A DNA stretch of 64,000 nt from Ruminococcus sp. UNK.MGS-30 (GCA_000980705.1 LBCK01000002.1:248001-312000); one strand, 5' to 3'; shown: positions 9,179 to 16,653, numbered from the stretch's first letter. Notes: generated from the letters alone by a model not told the origin. Numbers and translations are program-made.

Positions 9179-9829
9179 TTACTTAACCAAATCGCTAAGA
9201 TCATCACTGACATAGGCAGAATCTTTCGATGTTCCGTAAATTTTTGCGAATTCCATGATATCATAATCATATCGACCGGTTTCAAAGTAACGGCTCAAAT
9301 CAAAACCCGCACCTTTATGTCCGATATAAGCACCTAAACCATTGATATCATCCAGATCAATTTTTCCGTCACCTGTTACATCCAGCAGGTTAAAGTTTTT
9401 CTGAGAAATTTTAAGGTCAAAAATCTGCTCAGTGGATACATCTTCATCTGCAATTGTAAAGTGATTTCCAGCACCAGTATTTGCGATATAAACCAATTGA
9501 TAGAAAAGAGATGTTGGATTAGGCACACTTATATCGCAGGCACCCAGTTCAACTGCTTCATTCTCATGAATCCAGTCAGCATCAGCCTGGTCAACGACAC
9601 CATCGCCGTTGACATCTGCCAGTGCCAGCTGGTCTGCGTTCAGCAGAGTATTGTCTACGTGGAGATATCTGGAAACCATAGCCGCATCATGCCCGGTGAT
9701 AACACCATCCATATCCACATCGCCCAGTGCATATGCTCCCTCAGCGCTGGCGCTCATGGCAGAGATGGGAAGTGCAGATAATGCCAGAATACCTGCCAGT
9801 ACGGCTGAAATTGCCTTTCTCATTTTCAT
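9179..9829 (-). CDS. Small secreted dockerin-only protein (paralog A1)
   Basis: A 216-residue protein: signal peptide (ISAVLAGILALSALPISAMS), then only dockerin-like sequence. Calcium loops are visible at DVDMDGVITGHD, DVNGDGVVDQAD and DVTGDGKIDLDD; the middle segment FYQLVYIANTGAG resembles a dockerin helix whose loop is lost. No catalytic or carbohydrate-binding module is present. It is about 92% identical by eye (18 substitutions) to the protein at 16654-17304 and shares its promoter and leader. It may bind one or two cohesins as a linker, cap or competitor; this is inference. AAAGGAG lies 7 bp before the ATG. Confidence 0.85.
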   Translation of the reverse strand: MKMRKAISAVLAGILALSALPISAMSASAEGAYALGDVDMDGVITGHDAAMVSRYLHVDNTLLNADQLALADVNGDGVVDQADADWIHENEAVELGACDISVPNPTSLFYQLVYIANTGAGNHFTIADEDVSTEQIFDLKISQKNFNLLDVTGDGKIDLDDINGLGAYIGHKGAGFDLSRYFETGRYDYDIMEFAKIYGTSKDSAYVSDDLSDLVK

Positions 9830-9950
9830 AAAAATACTCCTTTCGGTGAGAGCGTTCGCACGCTCCGGTTTTCCTTTTTACACATAAAATCTCCCGGTTT
9901 CACGGGAATTTTATCTACTTTTATTGTAGCACTTTTAGTGTGTTTGTCAA
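9830..9950 (-). promoter_or_regulatory. Promoter and conserved structured leader of dockerin-only gene A1
   Basis: Minus strand: TTGACA (9945-9950), 16 bp spacer, TACAAT (9923-9928), then a leader of about 85 nt with two hairpins: CCCGTGAAACCGGG and GAGCGTGCGAACGCTC just before the ribosome site. The same arrangement is at 16531-16653. Confidence 0.75.
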
Positions 9951-10006
9951 TATATTTTTTGGAAAAATGACAAAAAAGAGCTTTTATAAGATATGTGTTT
10001 TAAGAA

Positions 10007-10690
10007 TTAGTCTACAGTGATTTCCTTGATATTAGCCCATGCTTTGCTTAAATTTCCAGACTCGTTAGCATTGCATACAATGGTAACCAATTCTTCGTTC
10101 AAATCATAACGACCATCTACCAGATAGATGTCTTTCTGCAAACCAGCACCGTACATTGCACAGGAGAACAGAGATGCAAACGCATCGTCAATCGTGATGT
10201 CCCCGTCACCGTCTACATCCAGCAAATTAAAATAAATCTGTGACATCTTTCCGTCATCTAAGCTTGAATCTGTATGATAATTAGTAAGAAGTTCTTTTGA
10301 TTCAGTTATCTCAAATGGAACACCTGCACCTTTTTTCGCTAAATAGTACATCTGATAAAAAAAACTGCTGGAGGTCAGCATTGTAACTGTTTTGTCCAGC
10401 TGTCCTAGGTTGTACACCTGGTTTTCATGAATCCAGTCTGCGTCTTCCTGTGTGATTTTTCCGTCTCCGTTGACATCGGCAAGCTTTTTCTGCTCGCTGG
10501 TCAGCAGGTTGTTGTCTACATAGAGCGCACGGCTGACAACAGCCGCATCATGTCCAGTCACAAAGCCATCCATATCCACATCGCCCGGCGCATATGCTCC
10601 CTCAGCGCTGGCACTCATGGCAGAAATGGGAAGTGCGGACAACGCCAGAACACCTGCCAATACGGCTGAAATTGCCTTTTTCATTTTCAT
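10007..10690 (-). CDS. Small secreted dockerin-only protein (paralog B1)
   Basis: A 227-residue protein with a signal peptide nearly the same as paralog A1 and the same layout: DVDMDGFVTGHD, DVNGDGKITQED and DVDGDGDITIDD loops with a looped-out middle helix FYQMYYLAKKGAG. The third loop is followed by a helix ending in MYGAG. It starts 14 bp after the cohesin-like gene stop (start codon 10690, strong AAGGGAGGG at 10697-10705 overlapping that stop), so the two are translationally linked and probably encode interacting proteins. Its closest relative is the gene at 22033-22749. Confidence 0.85.
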   Translation of the reverse strand: MKMKKAISAVLAGVLALSALPISAMSASAEGAYAPGDVDMDGFVTGHDAAVVSRALYVDNNLLTSEQKKLADVNGDGKITQEDADWIHENQVYNLGQLDKTVTMLTSSSFFYQMYYLAKKGAGVPFEITESKELLTNYHTDSSLDDGKMSQIYFNLLDVDGDGDITIDDAFASLFSCAMYGAGLQKDIYLVDGRYDLNEELVTIVCNANESGNLSKAWANIKEITVD

Positions 10691-10703
10691 ATAAAACCCT
10701 CCC

Positions 10704-11588
10704 TTAATTATCATATACAACTGTTACGGGTAACAGTGTATTGATTTCTTTATTTGTGATTTCGACTTTTGCGCCTGCCTCTGCGATATACTGCATCAGT
10801 GCATCTGAGTCCGCTTTTTGAATCACTGTATCGTGGTCAATATCAGCAACAGCCGCACACTTCAAAAATGGATAGTTCTTATACCATTCACTCGTTTTGA
10901 TTTTTAATTGCTGGTCTAAATAAGTCGTACTTACTTTTTTGCTTGATGTGCGTTCCGTCATTTCCATGATATAATAGAGATCTGTCGTGTCAATTTTATT
11001 ATTGCCATCAACATCACCTAGTTTTACACTTTGAGACGGAGATACCTCAATTGTTGCATCATTAGGAACTGTAACGCCGTCAGTATTACTGAAGTATGCG
11101 TCTGGTTCGTTCGGACTATTATACTGTGTAATTCCAATGTGGAATGTATGATTTGAAGTTGATTGATCCAATATCCGGTATTCAAAGGTAAATACCAGAT
11201 TGTCATAAGTAAGATTATCTTCTTTCTTTGAAGTAACAGGTGTGACATAAATAAGATTCAATCTTGTTTTGTCAGCATTTAATGCTGGGTCGACAAATGT
11301 GGAACCTGCTGGCATTTGAGTTGTGTAATTTCCGTCAAACATAACTCCACTGTCGTTCTTAATAGCAAAATTAAATGTTGATACTCCGGGATTATTTATA
11401 ACTCGAAAAGACAGTTGAAACTTAGAGTTTGAAATTTTCTTCGTAGTCACTGTGTACTGAAACTTCGATCCCGGAACAGACGAAATATCAATTGCACTCG
11501 CCGGAACAGCCATCGCTCCGGACAGACCGGTTACGATTGCGCCAACTGCCAGAACAGCAGCGGCTTTCGATAAAATCTTCTTTTTCAT
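10704..11588 (-). CDS. Secreted protein with cohesin-like domain and dockerin (candidate adaptor scaffoldin)
   Basis: A 294-residue protein: signal peptide (AAAVLAVGAIVTGLSGAMAV), a beta-rich module at about 35-185, and a divergent dockerin at about 190-275 (DVDGNNKIDTTD and DIDHDTVIQKAD). The beta module has cohesin hallmarks: FRVINNPGVSTFNFAI early on, NLVFTFEYRILD in the later strand region, and DATIEV at its end. One cohesin plus one dockerin is the layout of small adaptor scaffoldins such as ScaC of R. flavefaciens. The cohesin call rests on motif reading and should be checked by structure. The ATG at 11588 has AGAAAGGGA before it. Two promoters and four Spo0A-like boxes lie upstream. 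Confidence 0.6.
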   Translation of the reverse strand: MKKKILSKAAAVLAVGAIVTGLSGAMAVPASAIDISSVPGSKFQYTVTTKKISNSKFQLSFRVINNPGVSTFNFAIKNDSGVMFDGNYTTQMPAGSTFVDPALNADKTRLNLIYVTPVTSKKEDNLTYDNLVFTFEYRILDQSTSNHTFHIGITQYNSPNEPDAYFSNTDGVTVPNDATIEVSPSQSVKLGDVDGNNKIDTTDLYYIMEMTERTSSKKVSTTYLDQQLKIKTSEWYKNYPFLKCAAVADIDHDTVIQKADSDALMQYIAEAGAKVEITNKEINTLLPVTVVYDN

Positions 11589-11642
11589 ATCAATGAATCC
11601 CTTTCTAATCCTGTTTTTAGAAAAGCGCCTTTCTCTATCTTT

Positions 11643-11671
11643 AGTATACACTATGATTTACGAAAAGTCAA
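11643..11671 (-). promoter_or_regulatory. Proximal promoter P1 of the cohesin-like gene
   Basis: Minus strand TTGACT (11666-11671), 17 bp, TATACT (11643-11648). Confidence 0.7.
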
Positions 11672-11685
11672 TAGAAAAAGAAGAA

Positions 11686-11747
11686 TTCGACAAAATATCG
11701 TGAACTTTTTTCCAACACATTTCGACATGGTTCGACAAAATTCGACA
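11686..11747 (-). promoter_or_regulatory. Four Spo0A boxes upstream of the cohesin-like gene
   Basis: TTCGACA (TGTCGAA on the minus strand) at 11686, 11721, 11731 and 11741; the last three have a 10 bp period. The single box lies about 15 bp upstream of the P1 -35, a usual activator position; the triplet lies just downstream of the P2 start, a usual repressor position. The motif core is the established Spo0A site. Confidence 0.65.
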
Positions 11748-11765
11748 AAACCAGGTTCTATTTCT

Positions 11766-11794
11766 AGTATACGCTATTTTCCCGAAAATGTCAA
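11766..11794 (-). promoter_or_regulatory. Distal promoter P2 of the cohesin-like gene
   Basis: Minus strand TTGACA (11789-11794), 17 bp, TATACT (11766-11771). Confidence 0.7.
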
Positions 11795-11863
11795 TCATTT
11801 TATGATGCGAACTTCAACAAAATATGACCATTCGTTTTGTGCATTTTGCAGAGCATCCGGAAC

Positions 11864-12745
11864 TCAGAAGTTTCCGGAAACGATCTGGTCGAACGTCAGC
11901 GGCATTCCTGCGCCGCCGTATGCGATATACACCATAAGATAGAACAGGTCGGTGGAGTCCACTGTGCCGTTCTTGTCGATGTCGCACGCCTCCGGAACGA
12001 CCTCTGCCGGCGGCTCCTGTCCCACGGCACGCAGGGCAATGTAATACATCAGATAAAAGGTGTCCGTGGCATCGATCTTGCCGCTGTTGTCCACGTCGCC
12101 CAGGGCATAGGGATGATACAGCAGGGAAATTTCACGGCTGACGTTCCAGTCCCCGTCATCTGTGATCTCCGACCGGGCAGAGGTGGCAGAGACCGGTGTG
12201 TCCATCCCGTCCGGGAATGTGACATTATAATAGTAGGTGCTGTTTCCCACCACCGATGCCTCCGACTTGGGGTCAGCGATGATGACGTTCTTGTCCTCGA
12301 ACACAGCGCCGTCCGTTGCCGGCTCGCTGATGGTGACATTATAGACAGACGCATACGTGCAGGTGAGCGCCTGTGTCGTGTACGTATTCCTGAACAGCGA
12401 CGGATCCAGCGGCACTTCGTTGTAGTCCAGCAGCAGCACGTATTCTGTGATATCCGCATCTTCCGCCGGCGCTAAGTCCAGATCGTAGTAGACGGACGGC
12501 CTTTCGGAGGAATACTTGCTCACTTTGAGATGCACCGGATTGTCCTGCACCGAAACGCTGATCCTGCCTGTGATCTGGCTTTCCGGGGTGGGCTTGCCGC
12601 CTGTGCCGGAGAGCAGGTCGCTTTTGTCCAGCTGGATGGTCTTTACCGTTGGCTGCTGCTCTTCAGCGGACGCAGCCCAGTACAGCTCCGGCATGGTGCA
12701 GCAGAGCGCTGCGGCAGTGATGCCTGCCAACAATTTCTGAAACAT
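11864..12745 (-). CDS. Secreted protein with unknown N-terminal module and dockerin
   Basis: A 293-residue protein: signal peptide (LLAGITAAALCCTMPELYWA), a module of about 180 residues I do not recognise, and a canonical type I dockerin at about 210-280 (DVDNSGKIDATDTF, then DIDKNGTVDSTDLF, each followed by YLMxYIA-type helices). The N-terminal part is rich in beta-prone and acidic sequence (VYYDLDLAPAEDADITEYVL) and might be a binding module. Its ribosome site TAAGGAGG overlaps the stop of the upstream lipoprotein gene, so the two are tightly coupled and possibly act together at the cell surface. Confidence 0.8.
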   Translation of the reverse strand: MFQKLLAGITAAALCCTMPELYWAASAEEQQPTVKTIQLDKSDLLSGTGGKPTPESQITGRISVSVQDNPVHLKVSKYSSERPSVYYDLDLAPAEDADITEYVLLLDYNEVPLDPSLFRNTYTTQALTCTYASVYNVTISEPATDGAVFEDKNVIIADPKSEASVVGNSTYYYNVTFPDGMDTPVSATSARSEITDDGDWNVSREISLLYHPYALGDVDNSGKIDATDTFYLMYYIALRAVGQEPPAEVVPEACDIDKNGTVDSTDLFYLMVYIAYGGAGMPLTFDQIVSGNF

Positions 12746-12757
12746 GGTACAGCCTCC

Positions 12758-13498
12758 TTAATACGGCATGGTGAACTGACCCACACGCCATGCGCCACGT
12801 TCCATGACCAGGGTGAAGGTGTCGGTCTGCTCTGAGGTGTCGCCGCTGTCCGGCTCTTCATAGGAGGCAGTGACGGAGAAGGTCAGCGTGCTGTCTGTGC
12901 TTGCGGTGAGCGCCGTCACCTTTGCGGAGACATAGGAGATATCGGCGCCACGGTCGCCCAGTCTGCCGTAGAGCTTGTCGTCTACCATCTGGAACATTCC
13001 GTCGAAGTCGGATTCATGTCCGGACTGCGCAAAGACAGAATAGTATTCCGCCTCTGCCGCCTCGATGGAGTCGCAGCTGGTGATGCGCACATAGCCGTCT
13101 TCGGTGGTGTCGCTGTTGTCATAGGTGAAACAGTCGCTGGTGCAGCGATAGGTGTAATAGGTCTGGCAGGCGGTGTCGTAGATCTGCTGTGCCTGCGCCA
13201 CCCACTGGTCGGCAGTCATGCCGGTGTCACCGATGGTCTCCTGGCTCTGTGCCGCCGGAGCATCTGTGGTCTCGGCGGTGCTTTCCTCTTCCGATGCGGA
13301 GAGGTCGGTATCGACTGCGGCAGTTTCTGCCGCAGGCTCGGTCTCGGCGGTCTCTGCCGGAGCAGTGGTCTCGGCGGCGGTAGTTGCCGCATTCATGTCC
13401 ACCTGGGTCTGGCTGCCGTCGGAAACGTCTGTACAGCCTGTCATCAAAGCCGCCATGGTGCAGAGTGCAGCAAAGGCAGCCATCATTTTCTTTTGCAT
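12758..13498 (-). CDS. Secreted lipoprotein of unknown function, coupled to a dockerin gene
   Basis: A 246-residue protein with a lipobox LMTGC at about residue 20 (signal MQKKMMAAFAALCTMAA). An Ala/Thr/Glu-rich tether spans about 25-90. The C-terminal domain (about 95-246) starts with a helix (WVAQAQQIYDTACQTYYTYR) and continues in beta strands ending in LVMERGAWRVGQFTMPY, a layout reminiscent of NTF2-like lipoproteins but not recognised as a named family. AGGAG precedes the ATG at 13498. The gene is first of a minus-strand operon with the dockerin gene at 11864, so it may anchor or assist that protein. Confidence 0.8.
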   Translation of the reverse strand: MQKKMMAAFAALCTMAALMTGCTDVSDGSQTQVDMNAATTAAETTAPAETAETEPAAETAAVDTDLSASEEESTAETTDAPAAQSQETIGDTGMTADQWVAQAQQIYDTACQTYYTYRCTSDCFTYDNSDTTEDGYVRITSCDSIEAAEAEYYSVFAQSGHESDFDGMFQMVDDKLYGRLGDRGADISYVSAKVTALTASTDSTLTFSVTASYEEPDSGDTSEQTDTFTLVMERGAWRVGQFTMPY

Positions 13499-13639
13499 GA
13501 AAACTCCTTTCACAAAAGGGCGTGTTTCTGTCACGATCCCGGTGCATTCCCCTCAGAGCGCTGCACAGCGTCCCCCTGCACCCGTGGATCTCCGCTGCAC
13601 CAGCCAAAGCGTATCCCGGTGCAGTTACCCCTGTCCTCT

Positions 13640-13668
13640 ATTATACCACGGCTTTTCGGAAAAGGCAA
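13640..13668 (-). promoter_or_regulatory. Promoter of the lipoprotein-dockerin operon
   Basis: Minus strand TTGCCT (13663-13668), 17 bp, TATAAT (13640-13645). Confidence 0.65.
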
Positions 13669-13740
13669 GCATTTTCTGATGGGACAAACTGCGGGGTATC
13701 CTGTGTTTTCATGGCGTGGATTTTTCACACTATAATCAAA

Positions 13741-13883
13741 AAAGAAATAACCGCCCCAGAACTGCAAAACTCGGACAGTTATTTCTAAAATAATCTTACC
13801 TTGGGAGCAGACCGTCTACTGGTATGCTCTTTCTATCGATTTCTATTATACGCCGGTATACGCCGGAATGCTCTGTTTGTCAA
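13741..13883 (-). ncRNA. Orphan antitoxin-like RNA of the repeated toxin/antisense element
   Basis: Carries the same 30-nt block (13803-13832) as the antisense RNAs at 14 and 28.7 kb, and an AATAAC/GGGCGGTTATT type terminator at the left. No toxin frame is left beside it. The promoter has a 10 bp tandem duplication (CGCCGGTATA), so TATAAT now lies 27 bp from TTGACA, although TATACC remains at 17 bp. Confidence 0.5.
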
Positions 13884-13943
13884 GGGCTTTTGTGAAAAGG
13901 TTTTGCATCATGTGGGCGAACGCTGCCCGTCTCTGTGGTAAAT

Positions 13944-13972
13944 TTGACAATTTTTGCAGAGTGTGGTATACT
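13944..13972 (+). promoter_or_regulatory. Promoter of decayed type I toxin
   Basis: TTGACA (13944-13949), 17 bp, TATACT (13967-13972); the leader after it has the block GGGCATACC...ACGGTAGGCGGT (13982-14006) and the hairpin CTCCCGGAAGGGAG before the start. Confidence 0.65.
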
Positions 13973-14037
13973 GGTTTTTGAGGGCATACCAATAACGGTA
14001 GGCGGTCTATTCCAGCTCCCGGAAGGGAGTGAGTAGT

Positions 14038-14145
14038 ATGGAATACGTAACTTGATCAGATTTGATTCAGTACAGTATCCTGATCGTTGCTATTATAGCA
14101 TTGATGCACGATATTTTCCATAACAACGACAACAAACGGAAATAA
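14038..14145 (+). pseudogene. Type I toxin-like small hydrophobic peptide with in-frame TGA
   Basis: Frame MEYVT-stop-SDLIQYSILIVAIIALMHDI... of 35 codons. Codon 6 is TGA; the rest would encode a hydrophobic helix with a basic tail (NNDNKRK), as in holin-like/Fst-type toxins. The intact relative at 28855-28998 reads QYVTFDDLL at the matching place, so a one-base change from TGG (W) is the simplest explanation. SD GGGAG at 14025-14029 is paired with CTCCC in the leader hairpin. Confidence 0.6.
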
Positions 14146-14257
14146 CCGCCCCGACTGCTAAACCTGGGCGGTTATTCAAAAACGCTATAAGGGAGCAGAC
14201 CGTCTACTGGTATGCTCTTTCTATTTTTATTATACGCCGGAATGCCCCGTTTGTCAA
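14140..14257 (-). ncRNA. Antisense RNA convergent to the decayed toxin
   Basis: Minus strand promoter TTGACA (14252-14257), 17 bp, TATAAT (14229-14234). The RNA would start near 14222, contain the conserved 30-nt block (14191-14220) and end at the shared hairpin AATAACCGCCC/GGGCGGTTATT overlapping the toxin 3' end. Confidence 0.6.
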
Positions 14258-14344
14258 GGGCTTTTTTGTTGTTTGACAAATTGTGTGGTGTCCGGCGTTT
14301 CGATCGTGTAAATCTTTCCCTGTGCAATGTGATTGGAAACCCAC

Positions 14345-14363
14345 GGGCGAACGATGTTCGCCC
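14345..14363. repeat. Short palindrome, REP-like
   Basis: GGGCGAACGATGTTCGCCC followed by CCTACGGG; this type of palindrome is common as dispersed repeats in gut Firmicutes. Only one full copy is seen here. Confidence 0.4.
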
Positions 14364-14444
14364 CTACGGGTTTGCTTGCAATGTGTTTTTATTGCAGGGA
14401 CTTTTCAAAGATGCAGCATCCTAAACGCACTCCTCACCCCAAAA

Positions 14445-14487
14445 CCAAAAAGCACGCAACCCCGGGAACTTCCCGAAACTGCGTGCA
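14445..14487 (-). terminator. tRNA-Thr terminator
   Basis: Minus strand hairpin with GCACGC/GCGTGC ends, inner CGGGAA/TTCCCG and T-run. Confidence 0.75.
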
Positions 14488-14493
14488 AATTCT

Positions 14494-14569
<76 letters not shown>

Positions 14570-14785
14570 ATTTGATTTTGTTTGTTTTTGTCGTTTTGGG
14601 CGACTCAACGTATATTATTATAGCACAGATATTGGGACTTGTCAACGCTTTTTTTGACTTCCGAAAAAAGAAAAATCATACGGCTTGAAACTTTGCTTTC
14701 TTTCTCAAATCATTGCAAAACAGCATAAAGTCAGAACTATACTATATCAAAAACAAATCCGGTATTTTCTTCTTATGCCGCAAAA

Positions 14786-14820
14786 AAACGCCGCCGGGCG
14801 GTGATGCCCGATGGCGTTTC
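14786..14820 (-). terminator. Terminator of the VanY-like gene
   Basis: Minus strand AACGCC/GGCGTT hairpin with inner GGGC/GCCC pairing and seven T, 15 bp after the stop. The 14570-14785 stretch holds the tRNA promoter and otherwise nothing recognisable. Confidence 0.7.
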
Positions 14821-14834
14821 CTGGTTTATCCGAT

Positions 14835-15941
14835 TCATTCGCAGGTGACAATATATCCGCTGATGTTGTCGCCGGATGCGGTATAGGTCTTGCCGGGGAT
14901 GGTCACATCCACATCGTTTGTGCCGCCGATGCCCACATAGAATACCTTATACTGCTTTCCGTCCGCTGTGATCTCCAGCGGATTTGCCGGGGTGTAGCTG
15001 TGGATCTTGTCCACATACTCTTCCAGGCACAGCTTGTGTTCTGTCATGTAAACAGCGTGGGGAACACCCACATAGCGGAAGGTATAGCTGCGGCTGTCCT
15101 CGCCGGTCTTTTCTTCCTTGCCGTCCGGATAGCGCACCACAAAGCCGTACTCTGCGGCGTGTTCAGCGATCCAGCTGTACTGCGGATATTTCTCCGCATT
15201 ATAATAGTCCGAAGTGCCGTCTCCGAAGTTGATCTTCAGATTAAAGCTTCTGCCGCTGTGATAGTCGGATGTGCCGCCTTTGAAGTCGGTGCTGCCGTCT
15301 GCATACCGTGCATCCTGGTCTGCCTTGTCCCGATAGCCGCTGAATACCTGCATTCCGCTCAGTCCGGTCTCCTTTTCAAATGCCGCCATCATCTCGTTCA
15401 GATGCTGGATCGTCTCAGCGTCCAGCTGGACTTCCATATCGCTGACGCTGTAGGAACTGTTCCGGTTCTCATAGACACTTTTGAGTTTCGGGTCGCCAGT
15501 GGGGAAATCGTAGGAGTGATCTTTGTTGATAAGGATCAGATCGCCCTTGTTCACGCCCTTGGCAGCCAGTGTGATCTGCTTGCCGTCGGTCAGACTGCTT
15601 TCCTCTGCCTGCGTTGTCTTTGTGGTGTCCGTAGCCACATCCGGTGCGTCGGTCTGGGTATCCTTTTCGCTGTTTTCAACCTTTTCGGCAGAAGTAGTCG
15701 CTGTTGCCACCGGTGTGCTGCCGGACTCCTCCGGGGACTTCCGGCGCTGGCAGCTGTGGAAACACAGTGCGCCGATCAGCAGGACGATCAGCAGAAACGG
15801 TACGCCCACCGCAGCGATGCGGTCCAGCCGGAGCTTGCGTTTTCTGGCGTGGCTGCCTCCTTTTCTGGCTGCTTTTTTATCCACATCCGGTTTCGGGGAT
15901 GGTTCTTTTGCATGACTGATCGGTTTTTTCGGTTCGCTCAT
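14835..15941 (-). CDS. Membrane-anchored VanY-like (M15B) protein with lost zinc ligands
   Basis: A 368-residue protein: basic cytosolic N-terminus, one membrane segment at about 44-64 (VGVPFLLIVLLIGALCFHSC), a Ser/Thr/Glu-rich tether, and a VanY-like D,D-carboxypeptidase domain at about 170-310 (FSGYRDKADQDARY, YGFVVRYPDGKEEKTG, FRYVGVPHAVYM). In active VanY proteins zinc is held by SxHxxGxAxD and ExxH. Here the first reads SDYHSGRSFNL, with Asn for Asp, and the ExWH position reads SRSYTF. It is therefore probably a peptidoglycan-binding pseudo-enzyme. A beta-rich tail of about 60 residues follows. RBS AAAGGAA. Confidence 0.75.
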   Translation of the reverse strand: MSEPKKPISHAKEPSPKPDVDKKAARKGGSHARKRKLRLDRIAAVGVPFLLIVLLIGALCFHSCQRRKSPEESGSTPVATATTSAEKVENSEKDTQTDAPDVATDTTKTTQAEESSLTDGKQITLAAKGVNKGDLILINKDHSYDFPTGDPKLKSVYENRNSSYSVSDMEVQLDAETIQHLNEMMAAFEKETGLSGMQVFSGYRDKADQDARYADGSTDFKGGTSDYHSGRSFNLKINFGDGTSDYYNAEKYPQYSWIAEHAAEYGFVVRYPDGKEEKTGEDSRSYTFRYVGVPHAVYMTEHKLCLEEYVDKIHSYTPANPLEITADGKQYKVFYVGIGGTNDVDVTIPGKTYTASGDNISGYIVTCE

Positions 15942-16210
15942 GACAGATGTTCCTTTCTTTGCAGAATTGCCGCATCAGCGCCTGCTGTGCATTTTCTGCG
16001 CACAATAAGCCGGCGGTCTGTCCAAATCCGGAATCCATTCCGGAGCAGATACGGCAGTGCTTTCATTATACCATATTCCCCGAAGATTTTCAAGTCAAAT
16101 TTTGTCGTATCCGGAAAAGCGGTTTCCCGGCGCAGCGCAGGGCGTGCCTTTCAGGCACTCCGGCGGGAGAGCCGCAGCAGGGGAGTCGTTTTTTGCATCC
16201 GCATTTTCAC

Positions 16211-16239
16211 TTGACAAAACCAGGAAAGCGTGGTATACT
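16211..16239 (+). promoter_or_regulatory. Promoter of tRNA-Leu
   Basis: TTGACA (16211-16216), 17 bp, TATACT (16234-16239). Confidence 0.75.
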
Positions 16240-16269
16240 TAGTTGTACGTTCCTTCCCACGGATATTTT

Positions 16270-16352
16270 GCGGATGTGGTGAAATTGGCAGACACGATAG
16301 ATTTAGGTTCTATTGCTCCGGCGTGCAGGTTCAAGTCCTGTCATCCGCACCA
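16270..16352 (+). tRNA. tRNA-Leu (TAG)
   Basis: 83 nt with encoded CCA (16350-16352). Acceptor GCGGATG/CATCCGC, anticodon loop with TAG (GATTTAGGTTC), long variable arm typical of class II tRNA, T-loop TTCAAGT. Confidence 0.96.
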
Positions 16353-16357
16353 GAACA

Positions 16358-16407
16358 AAACGCTCAGAAATGACGCAGCTGCGTTGTTTCTGAGCGTTTC
16401 TTTTTTT
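16358..16407 (+). terminator. tRNA-Leu terminator
   Basis: AAACGCTCAGAAA paired with TTTCTGAGCGTTT, then a T-run. Confidence 0.85.
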
Positions 16408-16530
16408 GTGCCTGCTGTTGTGATCGTTGCGTGTCCTGATGCGCCCGATACAGTGGCGGCATCTGCGTCTTTCCCAATCAAAGCAGAGATGCAGAAATGC
16501 CTGTGGTTTGTCATTTTTCCCAAAAAACCA

Positions 16531-16653
16531 TTGACAAACCAAATCAAAAGTGCTACAATAAAAATAGATAAAAATCCCCGTGAAACCGGGAAAATTTATC
16601 TAAGAAAGGGAAAAACGGAGCGTGTGAACGCTCTCACCGAAAGGAGTATTTTT
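16531..16653 (+). promoter_or_regulatory. Promoter and conserved structured leader of dockerin-only gene A2
   Basis: TTGACA (16531-16536), 17 bp, TACAAT (16554-16559), then a leader with CCCGTGAAACCGGG and a GAGCGTGTGAACGCTC hairpin ending just before AAAGGAG. Near-identical to 9830-9950. Confidence 0.75.

Noticed and set aside
14341..14370. LexA-type operator (GAAC...GTTC)
   Set aside because: The palindrome extends to GGGCGAAC/GTTCGCCC with CCTACGGG, fitting a dispersed REP-like repeat, and no SOS gene is near.
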